64,000 nucleotides of DNA from Pseudorhodobacter sp. PARRP1 (GCA_002256245.1 NKIU01000003.1:372001-436000); one strand, 5' to 3'. Positions 23,458 to 33,362 are shown, counted from the first letter of the stretch. Numbers and translations are program-made. Notes: generated from the letters alone by a model not told the origin.

Positions 23458-24921
23458 ATGCAGCGGTTCCAGCAGTATATCGGCGGTGTGTTTGAAGATG
23501 GCTCGGCCAGCTTTGAAAGCCTTGATCCGGCAACGGGCGCGCCTTGGGCACTGATGCCAGAGGCTTCGGCGCAGGATGTGGGCCGCGCGGTGGATGCCGC
23601 TTGGGCCGCGTTTCGCGGGCGGGAATGGGCGGGGCTGACGGCTTCGGCGCGCGGGAAACTGCTGTATCGGTTGGCCGATCTGGTGCAGGCGGCGGCACCG
23701 CGCTTGGCCGCGTTGGAGACGCGCGATACTGGCAAGATTATCCGCGAAACCAGTGCGCAGATTGCCTATGTCGCGGAATATTATCGTTATTATGCGGGGC
23801 TTGCCGACAAGATCGAAGGCGCGCATCTGCCGATAGACAAGCCCGATATGGAAGTGTGGCTGCGCCGCGAACCCATCGGCGTGGTGGCGGCGATTGTGCC
23901 GTGGAACAGTCAGTTGTTCCTGTCGGCGGTGAAACTGGGGCCTGCGCTTGCGGCTGGCTGCACGGTTGTGCTGAAGGCTTCCGAGGATGGCCCCGCGCCG
24001 ATGCTGGAATTCGCCCGGCTGGTGCATGAGGCCGGCTTCCCGGCGGGCGTGGTCAATATTCTGACGGGCGGGCCAGCGGCGGGGGTGGCGCTGACCACGC
24101 ATCCGAAGGTGGCCCATATCGCCTTCACGGGTGGGCCGGAAACCGCGCGGCATGTGGTGCGCGGGTCGGCTGAAAACCTTGCCTCGACCTCGCTGGAACT
24201 GGGCGGCAAATCGCCGTTCATCGTGTTTGAGGATGCCGACTTGGAGTCTGCGGTGAATGCGCAGATTTCGGGGATTTTTGCGGCGACGGGGCAAAGCTGT
24301 GTCGCAGGCTCGCGGCTGATCATTCAGGCCTCGGTGAAGGATGCCTTCTTGGCCAAGCTGAAGGCCAAAGCCGAGGCGATCAAGATTGCCGCACCGGATC
24401 AGATGACAACCGAAGTTGGGCCCCTGTGCACCCAGCGCCAGCGTGCGCGGATCGCGGATCTGGTGGCGCAAAGCCTGGGGCAGGGGGCCAAGCTGGTGAC
24501 GGGGGGCGTGGTGCCGGAGGGTCCTGGCTTTTACTATCCGCCGACGATCCTTGATTGCTCGGGCCTGCCCGATGCCGCCGGGCTGCGGCAGGAGTTCTTC
24601 GGCCCGGTGCTGTCGGTGATCAGCTTTGAGACGGAAGAGCAGGCTTTGGCGCTGGCCAATGACACGGTTTACGGGCTGGCCTCGGGCGTGTTCACCCGCA
24701 GTTTGACCCGCGCGCATCGGATGATCCGGGGCATCCGGGCGGGGGTGGTTTGGGTCAACACCTATCGCGCGGTGTCGCCGATTGCGCCGTTTGGCGGGCA
24801 TGGGCTGTCGGGGCATGGGCGCGAGGGTGGGCTTGCGGCAGCGCTGGATTATACGGCCGTCAAGACGGTGTGGCTGCGCACCTCGGACGATCCGATCCCT
24901 GATCCGTTCGTAATGCGCTAA
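23458..24921 (+). CDS. Aldehyde dehydrogenase
   Basis: This 487-residue enzyme has IVPWNSQLFLSAVKLGPALA, LELGGKSPFIVFED with the general-base glutamate, and GQSCVAGSRL with the catalytic cysteine, plus GPVLSVISF. It is a class I/II-type NAD(P)-dependent aldehyde dehydrogenase. As the last gene of the operon, it probably oxidises the aldehyde formed after oxygenation and hydrolysis. The downstream histidine kinase is convergent. Confidence 0.92.
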   Translation: MQRFQQYIGGVFEDGSASFESLDPATGAPWALMPEASAQDVGRAVDAAWAAFRGREWAGLTASARGKLLYRLADLVQAAAPRLAALETRDTGKIIRETSAQIAYVAEYYRYYAGLADKIEGAHLPIDKPDMEVWLRREPIGVVAAIVPWNSQLFLSAVKLGPALAAGCTVVLKASEDGPAPMLEFARLVHEAGFPAGVVNILTGGPAAGVALTTHPKVAHIAFTGGPETARHVVRGSAENLASTSLELGGKSPFIVFEDADLESAVNAQISGIFAATGQSCVAGSRLIIQASVKDAFLAKLKAKAEAIKIAAPDQMTTEVGPLCTQRQRARIADLVAQSLGQGAKLVTGGVVPEGPGFYYPPTILDCSGLPDAAGLRQEFFGPVLSVISFETEEQALALANDTVYGLASGVFTRSLTRAHRMIRGIRAGVVWVNTYRAVSPIAPFGGHGLSGHGREGGLAAALDYTAVKTVWLRTSDDPIPDPFVMR

Positions 24922-24930
24922 GCCGCACGC

Positions 24931-26325
24931 CTAAGCGGCTGGCTGCGGAAAGCTGATGCGGGCCAGCAAACCGTGGCCGTCGGCGGCGTTCTGCACCTGA
25001 AACTCTGCGCCAAACAGCGCCGCGATTTCGGCGGTGATCGCCAGCCCCAGGCCATAGCCGGTTTCCTGATCTGCCGACAAAGCCCGCGCAGGCGCCGAAC
25101 TGCCGCGCTTGCGCAGCGCCGCGCGGTCGAGCTGGCGGGGGGTCAGGCCGGGGCCGTTGTCTTCGACCTCAAGCGCGGTTGCGTGGCCCTCCAGCCGCAC
25201 CCGCACCGTCACAACGGCACCCGCGCCGGCATAAGCAATCGCATTGGTCAGCAGGTTTTTCAGCAATTCGGCCAGCAACACCGGTTCGGCCAGCGCAAAG
25301 GCTTCGGGCGCGCCTTCATAGCCAAGGTCGATGCGGTGTTGCAGCGCCAGTGGCACCATTTCTGCCGTCAGGTCTTTGGCTATGGCGACGATGTTCACCC
25401 GCTGCAACGCCGCGGCCCCCGTTGCGGCATCGACCCGTGCCAGCACCAACAACTGCGCCAGCACCCGCTCGGCCCGTTCCAGCGCGTTCTTCGCCTTGTC
25501 GGTCGCAGCTGCGGTCTGATCGGGGGTGGCGCTGCGGTCAATCAGCGCCAGTTGCGCGCGCACCACCGCCAGCGGCGTGCGCAACTGGTGGCTGGCGTTG
25601 CCGGTAAAGTGGCGCAAGGCCTCCAGCGCGGTATCAAGGCGCTTCATGAAGGAATTGATCGCCAGCACCAAAGCCTCGACCTCTTGCGGGGTGTCGGCAC
25701 TGATCGGGCGCAGATCGTCGGGCGAGCGTTCGGCGATGGTCGCCCCAAGCCGGTTCAGCGGGCGCAGCGCCAGCGTCACCGCCACCCAGACCACACAGCC
25801 GCCGCACAAGATCAGCGCCGCCAATCGCAGCGCAGATCGCAGCAAGATCGCCCGCGCCAGTTCCGCCCGCGCGCGGGTAGATTCCGCAACCGTCACGCTG
25901 AAGGCAATCGAGCGCGCGCCGGTTGACACCTCGCGCATCAAGGTGGCGCTGCGGATGCCGACATCGCCATGCTTGCCATCAGCAAACGCCACCCCACCGG
26001 GCGGGGCAGGGTTGATCGCAAGATCTTCGTAGCCGGTCAGGAAATGCCCGATCGGGCCATCGACACGGTAAAACACCTTGTCCTGCGCCGTTGAGGTCAG
26101 CATTTCCAGCGAGGAATAGGGCAGATCAACCTCAAGCCCGCCTGCCTCGTCCACCGTGACCCGCTCGGCAATCGCCAAGGCCGAGCCGACCAGCACCCGG
26201 TCGGACACGCTTTGCGCCGTGCGCAACGCCTCGCGCCAGGTATCGAGCAGCGCCAGCACGCCCAACACCGCTGTCGCCAGAAACAGCCAAAGCAGCAGAC
26301 GGCGGCGCAACGAGTAGGGTTTCAT
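24931..26325 (-). CDS. tctE: TctE-type sensor histidine kinase
   Basis: This 464-residue kinase has a first membrane helix at about 8-27, a periplasmic region of about 135 residues with the pattern of the 2CSK_N sensor domain, a second helix at about 165-185, a HAMP region, the phosphorylated His in HQLRTPLAVVRAQL, and HATPase motifs NLLTNAIAYA and VEDNGPGL. It is followed by the response regulator in operon order RR-HK with overlapping ends, and diverges from a periplasmic binding protein and tctCBA. Citrate or other tricarboxylate sensing is the family default. Confidence 0.87.
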   Translation of the reverse strand: MKPYSLRRRLLLWLFLATAVLGVLALLDTWREALRTAQSVSDRVLVGSALAIAERVTVDEAGGLEVDLPYSSLEMLTSTAQDKVFYRVDGPIGHFLTGYEDLAINPAPPGGVAFADGKHGDVGIRSATLMREVSTGARSIAFSVTVAESTRARAELARAILLRSALRLAALILCGGCVVWVAVTLALRPLNRLGATIAERSPDDLRPISADTPQEVEALVLAINSFMKRLDTALEALRHFTGNASHQLRTPLAVVRAQLALIDRSATPDQTAAATDKAKNALERAERVLAQLLVLARVDAATGAAALQRVNIVAIAKDLTAEMVPLALQHRIDLGYEGAPEAFALAEPVLLAELLKNLLTNAIAYAGAGAVVTVRVRLEGHATALEVEDNGPGLTPRQLDRAALRKRGSSAPARALSADQETGYGLGLAITAEIAALFGAEFQVQNAADGHGLLARISFPQPAA

Positions 26326-26999
26326 CGGCTGTCTGCCGCCTTTTCCAGCAAGTAGCCGATGCCGCGCACCGCCCGCAGGCCCAAGCCAAACGGCGCAATC
26401 CGGCGGCGCAGGCGCGAGATGTATTGCTCGATCGCGTTGTCCGACAGCATGTCATCAAGCGATGTCAAGGATTGCACGATGGCCTCTTTGGTCACCACTT
26501 TGCCCGCACGTGTGACCAGAAGCTCCAGCAGCGCGCGCTCGCGCGGGGGAAGGTCAAGCGGCTGATCTGCGCCAGAAAACTGCCGCGTGGTCAGATCAAG
26601 CGTCACCGCCCCCAACGTGACGGTGGCCGAGCGCAAGCCCGCCTGCCGGCGCAGCAAGGAGCGCACGCGGGCCTCGAACTCGCGCACGTCAAAGGGTTTG
26701 GCCATGTAATCATCCGCGCCCAGATCCAGCCCGCGCACCCGATCTTCGGCAGCACCGCGCGCGGTCAGGATCATCACCGCCGCCGCATTGGCCCGCGCCC
26801 GCATCGCCCGCAGCAGCGACAAGCCATCCATCTGCGGCAGGTTCAGATCAAGGATCACCAGATCGAACTGCTCCACCGCCACCAGTGCCTCGGCTGACGC
26901 GCCATCGTGGACGCAATCAACCGCGTAACCCGACGAGGTCAGCAGGGCCACCAGCGACTCGGCCAAGGGCAGATCGTCTTCAACCACCAACAAGCGCAT
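26322..26999 (-). CDS. tctD: OmpR-family response regulator (TctD type)
   Basis: This 225-residue regulator has a receiver domain with DLVILDLNLPQMDG (phosphoacceptor Asp), the conserved Lys in DYMAKPFD, and a C-terminal winged helix (LPPRERALLELLVTRAGKVV, DNAIEQYISRLRRRI). It is first in the minus-strand operon and overlaps the kinase by 4 bp. It likely activates the divergent transporter genes from 27,075 onward. Confidence 0.9.
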   Translation of the reverse strand: MRLLVVEDDLPLAESLVALLTSSGYAVDCVHDGASAEALVAVEQFDLVILDLNLPQMDGLSLLRAMRARANAAAVMILTARGAAEDRVRGLDLGADDYMAKPFDVREFEARVRSLLRRQAGLRSATVTLGAVTLDLTTRQFSGADQPLDLPPRERALLELLVTRAGKVVTKEAIVQSLTSLDDMLSDNAIEQYISRLRRRIAPFGLGLRAVRGIGYLLEKAADSR

Positions 27000-27074
27000 A
27001 TCCAGCCTCCCCCGCGCAGGCTAGGCTGAAACTGCCCGGTTGTGAACGCCACTTGCATCGGGCAGGGTGAATTG

Positions 27075-28139
27075 ATGCGACGATTGATTGCTTGCGCCCT
27101 GATATGTGCTGCCTGTGCTGCCCCGCTGGATGCCGAGGTTGTGGATTATCCGCCCGCGGAGGGGTCTGCCACGGCAGAACTGGTGATCTATTCAACGCTC
27201 GACAATCACCTGGCCGAGCCGCTGATCGCGGCATTTCAGGCCGGGCATCCCCGCGTCTCGGTGCGCTACGAGGATTTGCTTGCGGGCGAGATCTCGGCGC
27301 GGGTGATCGCAGAAACCAAAGCGGGCCAGCCCACGGCGGATTTCGTGTTTTCCTCGGCCATGGACATGCAGATCAAGCTGGCCAATGACGGCTATGCGCA
27401 ACCCGTCGATGTGCCCGGCGCGCAAAGTTGGCCGTCTTGGGCGAACTGGCAGGACACCGCTTTTGCCATGACATTCGAGCCCGGTGTGCTGGTCTATCAC
27501 AAGCCCAGCTTTCCGGACGGGCCACCCACCTCACGGCTGGAGTTGATGCAATGGCTGCGCGACGCGCCGCCTGACATGCGCAGCAAGATCGGCACTTATG
27601 ACATCGAACGCTCGGCGGTGGGGTATCTGTTTTTGGCCCGCGATGCCGAGCATTTCCCCGATATCTGGTCGCTTTTGCGGGTGATGGCGCAGGCGGGGTT
27701 GCAGACCTATCCGACCAGTCAGGACATTATTGACCGCGTGGCGGATGGCAGATTGGTGTTGGGTTACAATATCTTAGGGTCTTATGCCGCCGATCAGGCC
27801 CGCAATGCGCCCGATCTGGGGCTGGTGCTGCTGCGCGATTTTACCGTGGTGGTGTCGCGCGTGGCTTTGGTGCCGCGCGCGGCGGCCTCGCCCGAAATGG
27901 GCGCCGCGTTTCTGGAGTTTTTGATGAGCAAGCAGGGCCAGACCTTGCTGTCGGAAAAACTGCGGATGCCTTCGGTCAGTCTGGAAGTGTCGGGGGCGAA
28001 CTCTGGCCGCGCCATGCAGGACGCGTTGGGCGATCAGTTGCGCCCGGTCGCGGTCAGCCCCGGCGTGCTGGTGTATCTCGATCAGGCCAAGCGCCAGCGA
28101 CTGTTCCGGCTGTGGCGCGCGGCTTTGGCGGGGCAATAG
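27075..28139 (+). CDS. Solitary periplasmic iron-type substrate-binding protein beside TctDE
   Basis: This 354-residue protein has an N-terminal signal peptide (MRRLIACALICAACAAPLDA, cleavage near 20) followed by a type-2 binding-protein fold (AELVIYSTLDNHLAEPLIAAF, and VLVYHKPSF). It resembles iron(III)-type ABC binding proteins, yet no ABC permease or ATPase is nearby. It sits between tctDE and tctCBA with 76 bp to the regulator. A role as a ligand-binding co-sensor for the kinase, as proposed for similar gene sets, is plausible. ATG 27,075 is favoured because it starts the signal peptide. Confidence 0.82.
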   Translation: MRRLIACALICAACAAPLDAEVVDYPPAEGSATAELVIYSTLDNHLAEPLIAAFQAGHPRVSVRYEDLLAGEISARVIAETKAGQPTADFVFSSAMDMQIKLANDGYAQPVDVPGAQSWPSWANWQDTAFAMTFEPGVLVYHKPSFPDGPPTSRLELMQWLRDAPPDMRSKIGTYDIERSAVGYLFLARDAEHFPDIWSLLRVMAQAGLQTYPTSQDIIDRVADGRLVLGYNILGSYAADQARNAPDLGLVLLRDFTVVVSRVALVPRAAASPEMGAAFLEFLMSKQGQTLLSEKLRMPSVSLEVSGANSGRAMQDALGDQLRPVAVSPGVLVYLDQAKRQRLFRLWRAALAGQ

Positions 28140-28142
28140 GCG

Positions 28143-28160
28143 ACTGTCAGCCAGTTGACA
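28143..28160. promoter_or_regulatory. Inverted repeat upstream of tctC
   Basis: CTGTCAGCCAGTTGACAG has 6-bp perfect arms (CTGTCA / TGACAG) separated by 6 bp, 94 bp before tctC. It could be a TctD binding site; no experiment is known here. Confidence 0.4.
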
Positions 28161-28253
28161 GCTTTGTGTGCTGAAATTCCGGGCAGGGACGGCACGAGGA
28201 GGTGCCGCCCAGCAGAAACGGCACAAAATCCGTGCCTTGGGAGGAGAATCACA

Positions 28254-29198
28254 ATGAAACACACGCTTTTGAGCGCGTTGTTCGTCGCTGCGCTGGCGGC
28301 CCCGGCTTTTGCCACCGATTACATGATCATGGCCCCCGCGGCCCCCGGCGGCGGCTGGGACAGCACCGCGCGCTCGATGCAAGAGGTGATGCAGGCCGAG
28401 GGCATCGCAGGCTCGGTTCAGGTGCAAAACGTCCCCGGCGCGGGCGGCACGGTGGGGCTTGCGCAATTCGCCTCGACCGCAGCGGGCGATCCCAGCCAGT
28501 TGATCGTCGGCGGCTATGTGATGGTCGGCGCGATCCTCACCAACGCCTCGCCCGTATCGCTGGCCGATGTCACGCCGATTGCGCGCCTGACCGGTGAAGC
28601 CGAAGGCATCGCGGTGTCGGCCTCGTCGCCGATCCAGACCATCGGCGAGTTGGTCGAGATGATGAAGGCCGATCCGGGCTCGGTTTCCTGGGCGGGCGGC
28701 TCGGCAGGTGGGGTTGACCACATCACCGTCGGTTTGCTGGCAAAAGCGGCAGGCGTCGATCCGACCAAGATCAACTACGTGGCCTTCTCGGGCGGCGGCG
28801 AGGCTTTGGCGGCCATTCTGGGCAACCAAGTCACCGTCGGGATTTCCGGCGTGGGCGAGTTCCTGCCGCAGGTCGAGGCAGGCACGATGCGGATGCTGGC
28901 GGTTTCTACCGCTGACAAATGGCAGGGCACCGATGCGCCGACGCTGATCGAAGCGGGCTATGACGTGAACGTGCAAAACTGGCGCATGGTTGCCGCAGCC
29001 CCCGGCCTTTCGGCCGAGCAAAAGGCGGCCGTGTCGGCTGACATCGACAAATTGGTCAACTCGGCTGGCTGGAAATCAATGCTGGAAACCAAGGGCTGGG
29101 CCAACACCTATCTGGCCGGTGCCGATTTTGACGCGCAACTTGCAAAGGATATCGAGTCCACCACGGTTGTGTTGAAAGACATCGGTCTGGTGAAATGA
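28254..29198 (+). CDS. tctC: Tripartite tricarboxylate transporter binding protein TctC
   Basis: This 314-residue extracytoplasmic binding protein has a signal peptide (MKHTLLSALFVAALAAPAFA) and the Bug/TctC pattern MAPAAPGGGWDSTARSMQEV and VPGAGGTVGLAQF. A strong GGAGGAG precedes the ATG. It binds a tricarboxylate or related organic acid for TctAB. It overlaps tctB by 4 bp. Confidence 0.92.
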   Translation: MKHTLLSALFVAALAAPAFATDYMIMAPAAPGGGWDSTARSMQEVMQAEGIAGSVQVQNVPGAGGTVGLAQFASTAAGDPSQLIVGGYVMVGAILTNASPVSLADVTPIARLTGEAEGIAVSASSPIQTIGELVEMMKADPGSVSWAGGSAGGVDHITVGLLAKAAGVDPTKINYVAFSGGGEALAAILGNQVTVGISGVGEFLPQVEAGTMRMLAVSTADKWQGTDAPTLIEAGYDVNVQNWRMVAAAPGLSAEQKAAVSADIDKLVNSAGWKSMLETKGWANTYLAGADFDAQLAKDIESTTVVLKDIGLVK

Positions 29199-29686
29199 GC
29201 ACCTTTGACCCCGCAACCAAACGTCGCCCCAATGGGGCGGCGTTCATCATCGCTGCAGCTTTGGCCGCCTTGGGCGCGTTGCTGATCTGGCAGGGCTTCG
29301 CCATTCCCGATAAGGGGGGCTATGCGGGCATCGGATCGGGCGCGTTGCCGAAGTTTGTGGGCTTTGCGCTGCTGGTGCTGGCGGTATTGCACATCGTATC
29401 GGGTCTGCGCGATGCGGCCCCTGACATGCCGCGCCCGCATTGGGGCCCGGTGCTGTGGACCGTCGCAGGATTGGCGCTGCAAGTCATCCTGCTGAAACCG
29501 CTGGGTTTTTCCATCGCCTCGGCGCTGCTGTTCGCCTGCACCGCTGCGGGCTTTGGCAAAAACAAACTGGCGCTGACCGTGCCAATCGGCCTTGCGCTGT
29601 CGCTGCTGATCTACGGCGTGTTTGACCAGTTGCTGCGCCTTAAACTGCCAGCAGGCCTGCTGGAACGCCTGATTTTCGGGGGCTGA
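29195..29686 (+). CDS. tctB: Tripartite tricarboxylate transporter small membrane subunit TctB
   Basis: This 163-residue protein has four hydrophobic helices and the TctB-type sequence [18 protein letters not shown] with [20 protein letters not shown]. It is the small membrane subunit of the TTT transporter. It lies between tctC and tctA with 4-bp overlap and 1-bp spacing. Confidence 0.92.
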   Translation: MSTFDPATKRRPNGAAFIIAAALAALGALLIWQGFAIPDKGGYAGIGSGALPKFVGFALLVLAVLHIVSGLRDAAPDMPRPHWGPVLWTVAGLALQVILLKPLGFSIASALLFACTAAGFGKNKLALTVPIGLALSLLIYGVFDQLLRLKLPAGLLERLIFGG

Positions 29687-29687
29687 G

Positions 29688-31205
29688 ATGAGCACATTTG
29701 ATTTCTTGCTACAGGGTCTGACCGTCGCGCTCGACCCGATGATCCTGTTTTACGCCCTGATCGGGGTGACCTTGGGCACCGCTGTTGGCGTGTTGCCGGG
29801 TATTGGCCCGGCGCTGACCGTGGCGCTGCTGCTGCCGGTGACTTACGGGCTTGACCCTGCCGGTTCGCTGATCATGTTCGCGGGCATCTACTATGGCGGC
29901 ATGTATGGCGGCTCGACCACGTCGATCTTGCTCAACACTCCCGGCGAAAGCGCGTCGATTGTCACGGCACTCGAGGGCAACAAGATGGCGCGGGCAGGCC
30001 GTGGTGGCCCTGCGCTCGCCACGGCGGCGATCGGCTCGTTTGTGGCGGGGCTGATTGCGACGCTCGCGCTGGCATTCCTTGCGCCCTACGTTGTGAAACT
30101 GGCGCTGGTGTTTGGCCCGCGCGAGTATTTTGCGCTGATGATGCTGGCTTTTGTCACCGTCTCGGCAGCGTTTGGCGACAGCGCGATGAAGGGGCTTACC
30201 TCGCTTTTCGTGGGCCTTGCGCTGGCTTTGGTGGGGATTGACCAGTTGACCGGGCAGGCGCGCCTGTCGTTCGGCGTGCCCGAACTGCTGGATGGCATCG
30301 AAGTCACCACGCTTGCCGTGGCGCTTTTCGCGATTGGCGAGGCGCTGTTCGTAGCCTCGCAGGGCAACACCGTTGTCGAGAAGATCGAGGCGGTGAAAGG
30401 CTCGGTCTGGATGAGCCGCTCGGATTGGGCGCGCTCCTGGAAGCCGTGGTTGCGCGGCACCCTTATCGGCTTTCCCATCGGCGCAATGCCGGCTGGTGGG
30501 GCCGAGATTGGCACTCTGTTGTCCTACGCCACCGAAAAGCGCCTCTCAAAGCACCCCGAGGAATTTGGCCATGGCGCGATTGAAGGTGTTGCGGGGCCAG
30601 AGGCCGCCAACAACGCCTCGGCCGCAGGCACTTTGGTGCCGCTGCTGACGCTGGGCCTGCCGACATCGGCGACGGCTGCGATCATGCTGGCGGGGTTTCA
30701 GCAGTTTGGCCTGCAACCGGGGCCTTTGCTGTTTGCCACCTCGCCGCAACTGGTCTGGGGTCTGATTTCCAGCCTTCTGGTCGCCAATGTGATGCTTTTG
30801 GTGCTGAACCTGCCGTTGATCCGGCTGTGGGTCAAGCTGCTGACAATCCCGCGCCACTGGCTTTACGCCGGGATTTTGCTGTTCGCCACGCTTGGCACCA
30901 TCGGCATGAACCCCTCGCCGGTGGAACTTGGCATGTTGCTGCTGTTTGGCATCATGGGCTTTGCGATGCGGCTTTATTGCTATCCGATTGCCCCCGTGGT
31001 GGTGGGGCTGATCCTTGGCCCGATGGCGGAACAACAACTGCGCCGCGCTCTCGCGATCTCGCAAGGCGATTGGACGACGCTGGTCGCCACCCCCGTCGCA
31101 GCAGGCATACTGCTGCTGGCGACACTGGCGCTGGTGGTGCCGCTGATCATGCGGATGCGCGGCAAAGGCGCCTTGCTGGCACAACTTGCCAGCGAAGAAG
31201 ACTGA
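29688..31205 (+). CDS. tctA: Tripartite tricarboxylate transporter large permease TctA
   Basis: This 505-residue integral membrane protein has the hallmark [19 protein letters not shown] and [20 protein letters not shown], and [19 protein letters not shown] in the second half, typical of the two inverted TctA halves. It is the main permease of the secondary transporter and ends the operon. Confidence 0.95.
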   Translation: MSTFDFLLQGLTVALDPMILFYALIGVTLGTAVGVLPGIGPALTVALLLPVTYGLDPAGSLIMFAGIYYGGMYGGSTTSILLNTPGESASIVTALEGNKMARAGRGGPALATAAIGSFVAGLIATLALAFLAPYVVKLALVFGPREYFALMMLAFVTVSAAFGDSAMKGLTSLFVGLALALVGIDQLTGQARLSFGVPELLDGIEVTTLAVALFAIGEALFVASQGNTVVEKIEAVKGSVWMSRSDWARSWKPWLRGTLIGFPIGAMPAGGAEIGTLLSYATEKRLSKHPEEFGHGAIEGVAGPEAANNASAAGTLVPLLTLGLPTSATAAIMLAGFQQFGLQPGPLLFATSPQLVWGLISSLLVANVMLLVLNLPLIRLWVKLLTIPRHWLYAGILLFATLGTIGMNPSPVELGMLLLFGIMGFAMRLYCYPIAPVVVGLILGPMAEQQLRRALAISQGDWTTLVATPVAAGILLLATLALVVPLIMRMRGKGALLAQLASEED

Positions 31206-31346
31206 CGCACCCGTCCACGCTCACAATCGGGGCCGCATCACGCGGCCCTGATTGCATTTGCAGCTTGCAGGGCAAAATAGATCGCCGCACAGGTTCGCGC
31301 ACAATCTCAAGATATCTCAGCAAGGCATTGATGTTCGGTGAAAAAG

Positions 31347-31422
31347 TGGTGCCCGGAGCCGGAATCGAACCAGCGACACGCGGATTTTCAATCCGCTGCT
31401 CTACCAACTGAGCTATCCGGGC
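31347..31422 (-). tRNA. tRNA-Phe (anticodon GAA)
   Basis: Read on the minus strand, the acceptor GCCCGGA pairs with TCCGGGC, followed by discriminator A and an encoded CCA. The D arm (AGCTCAGTTGGTAGAGC), the anticodon stem-loop GCGGATTGAAAATCCGC with anticodon GAA, and the T arm CTGGTTCGATTCCGG are all present. It is 76 bases long including CCA. It follows the yacG end by 109 bp, the usual position after infA-maf-RNase G-yacG in this order. Confidence 0.97.
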
Positions 31423-31531
31423 ACTCTGTCAAGGCGCCGATTTGGCATGTCCTTGCTTGGTGGGCGGGTGATACGTTACGGGCGCGGGGCTGTCCAGAGG
31501 GTTTTGGCAGAAAAATGCATGGGCGTGCAGA

Positions 31532-31708
31532 TCATTGTGGGCGGTGTTTCGGATCGCTTAAATCTTCGGGGTTTTCGTCGTCGATGGCCTGCGCCGGGAT
31601 CGCATAACTGCCCGTAAGCCATTTGCCCAAATCAACATCTGCGCAGCGGCGCGAGCAGAAGGGCTTGTATTTCTCGTCCGGTTTGCGGTTGCAGATCGGG
31701 CAAGTCAT
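31532..31708 (-). CDS. yacG: DNA gyrase inhibitor YacG-type zinc-ribbon protein
   Basis: This 58-residue protein has the zinc knuckle CPIC near residue 3 and CSRRC near residue 18, then LGKWLTGSYAIP, which are standard for YacG. Homologues bind GyrB and inhibit gyrase. It starts inside the stop region of the RNase G gene (4-bp overlap) and forms the end of the infA-maf-RNase G-yacG run. Confidence 0.92.
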   Translation of the reverse strand: MTCPICNRKPDEKYKPFCSRRCADVDLGKWLTGSYAIPAQAIDDENPEDLSDPKHRPQ

Positions 31709-32730
31709 GCCAACAACTCGGCCAAGGGAAGCCGATCACGCTTGCGGGTGATCTCGTAAAGGCCAAGCGTGGTCCAGCCGGCCAGATTGACCTCGGACTC
31801 CGCTTTAAATGCGGCGCGGATGACTTGATCGAGGATGGCGCGGTCTTTTTTCGGCATCGGGGCGAAGTCGATCACCACTTGGCCGCCCAAACCGCGCAGG
31901 CGCAACTGGCGCGGCAACTCGCGCGCCGCCGCGATGTTGGCTTTCAGCGCAGCACCGGGGCTGGTGTCGTTGCCGGTGTTGACATCGACGGCCAGCAGGG
32001 CGCGGGTCGGCTCGATCATCATATGGCCTTGGCCGAGACCCACGCGCGGGGTCAGCAGGGCGTCGATCATCTCCAGCACGTCATGGTCGGCAAAGCCGCC
32101 CTCGATCACCTCATCAGGTTCGGGATCGGCCCAGTCGCGCCATGCGGTTTCATGCGCGCCCGCACCTTCGACCAGCAGTTCGGCATTGCCGTTCAGATCG
32201 GCCAGAACCGCCTGCGCAAGGTCGCGCATCGCGGTGATATCTTCGACGATCTCATCATCATTGGCCCCCGCGCAGGCCGAGCGCAGGATCAGGCCAAGGC
32301 CTTCATCCGCGCCGTGCATCGCAGCTTTGGCGAGCGCCTCCAGATCATCGCGCAGCGGTTCGTCCTTGATCCGGCGCGAGATATTCAGGCCGGGCGCGCC
32401 CGGTGTGACGATGGCATAACGCGATTTGAACAACAGGCGCGTGGTGACGGGATAGGCTTTGCCAGCCTCGGCGGGGCCGGTGATCTGCACCAGCAGGCGT
32501 TGACCGGGGGCGATGCCTGCAGTTTGGCGCAGGAAGCCCGAGCCTTCGGGCAGTTTCACGAACAGCCCGCCCTGGCCCTTCATCGGACGATCCGCGATGG
32601 CGCGGTAGATCGCACCGGGCAGCGGCGCGTCGGTGATCGGATCAATCGCCAGATCGTGCAACTGACCGTCCACCACCAGTGCGGCGGCGGGGCGGTCTTT
32701 CAGGGTATCCAGCAGGACGGTGCGGGTCAT
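31705..32730 (-). CDS. rng: Ribonuclease E/G family protein (short form without N-terminal S1 domain)
   Basis: This 341-residue protein has the RNase E/G catalytic core with metal-binding Asp residues in LLAVDVNTG and VVIDFAPM, and [19 protein letters not shown]. coli RNase G is about 490 residues; the N-terminal S1-like domain is largely missing here. ATG 32,730 overlaps the maf stop (ATGA), and the longer frame upstream lies in maf. It probably processes rRNA or mRNA. Confidence 0.85.
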   Translation of the reverse strand: MTRTVLLDTLKDRPAAALVVDGQLHDLAIDPITDAPLPGAIYRAIADRPMKGQGGLFVKLPEGSGFLRQTAGIAPGQRLLVQITGPAEAGKAYPVTTRLLFKSRYAIVTPGAPGLNISRRIKDEPLRDDLEALAKAAMHGADEGLGLILRSACAGANDDEIVEDITAMRDLAQAVLADLNGNAELLVEGAGAHETAWRDWADPEPDEVIEGGFADHDVLEMIDALLTPRVGLGQGHMMIEPTRALLAVDVNTGNDTSPGAALKANIAAARELPRQLRLRGLGGQVVIDFAPMPKKDRAILDQVIRAAFKAESEVNLAGWTTLGLYEITRKRDRLPLAELLA

Positions 32731-33302
32731 AGGCTTTTCCAAACCGGGTAGCCTGCTGCTGCGAGCAGGGCAGAGGTTTCTGCAAGGGGGAGACCGACGA
32801 TGCCGGTAAAGCTGCCGGAAATCCACGGAATGAAGGCACCAGCAGCACCTTGGATGGCGTAGCCACCCGCCTTGCCCTGCCATTCCATCGACGCGAGATA
32901 GGCGTTGAGTTCAAGGTCGGACAGCCGTTTCATCTTGACCACGGACACGCTTTCGCGGCTCCAGACCTTGTCTCCGCGTTTCACGGCGATGGCGGTGATC
33001 ACCTGATGCCGCCGCCCGCCGAGATCGGTCAGAAACCGCGCGGCTTCGCCTGCGTCGGCGGGTTTGCCAAGGATGCGGCGGCCAAGGGCGACTGTGGTGT
33101 CGGCGGTCAGCACGATATCATCGGGGCCAGCCGGAATGGCTGCGGCCTTCTCGCGGGCGAGGCGGGCGCAGTAGGGGCGGGGCAGTTCGCCCTTTGCCGG
33201 ATCTTCGTTGATGTCGGGGGGAAGGATGGCGTCGGGGATGATGCCAAGCTGCGCCAGAAGTTCCTTCCGGCGCGGGCTGCCTGATCCGAGGATAAGCCTC
33301 AT
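32727..33302 (-). CDS. maf: Maf/YceF-type nucleotide pyrophosphatase
   Basis: This 191-residue protein begins [20 protein letters not shown], the Maf N-terminal signature, and has [18 protein letters not shown]. Maf enzymes hydrolyse non-canonical nucleoside triphosphates and are involved in division arrest in some bacteria. It lies between infA and the RNase G gene and overlaps the latter by 4 bp. Confidence 0.93.
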   Translation of the reverse strand: MRLILGSGSPRRKELLAQLGIIPDAILPPDINEDPAKGELPRPYCARLAREKAAAIPAGPDDIVLTADTTVALGRRILGKPADAGEAARFLTDLGGRRHQVITAIAVKRGDKVWSRESVSVVKMKRLSDLELNAYLASMEWQGKAGGYAIQGAAGAFIPWISGSFTGIVGLPLAETSALLAAAGYPVWKSL

Positions 33303-33327
33303 TAACGGTTACCGCGCTTTTGGGCCC

Positions 33328-33356
33328 GAAAACCGGTGCCCACTTTTCGGAAAGCG
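33328..33356. repeat. GAAAACCGGTGCCCACTTTTC-type alphaproteobacterial intergenic repeat
   Basis: CCGAAAACCGGTGCCCACTT then TTCGG forms an imperfect hairpin. Related GAAAACCGG-N-GCCCACTTTTC sequences are widespread dispersed repeats in alphaproteobacteria. It fills the short gap between infA and maf. Confidence 0.7.
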
Positions 33357-33362
33357 CTCACG

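Noticed and set aside
22300-24816. Minus-strand open frame of 838 codons
   Set aside because: It is antisense to the well-supported monooxygenase and aldehyde dehydrogenase genes and is rich in Arg, His and Pro, as expected for a shadow frame in GC-rich DNA.
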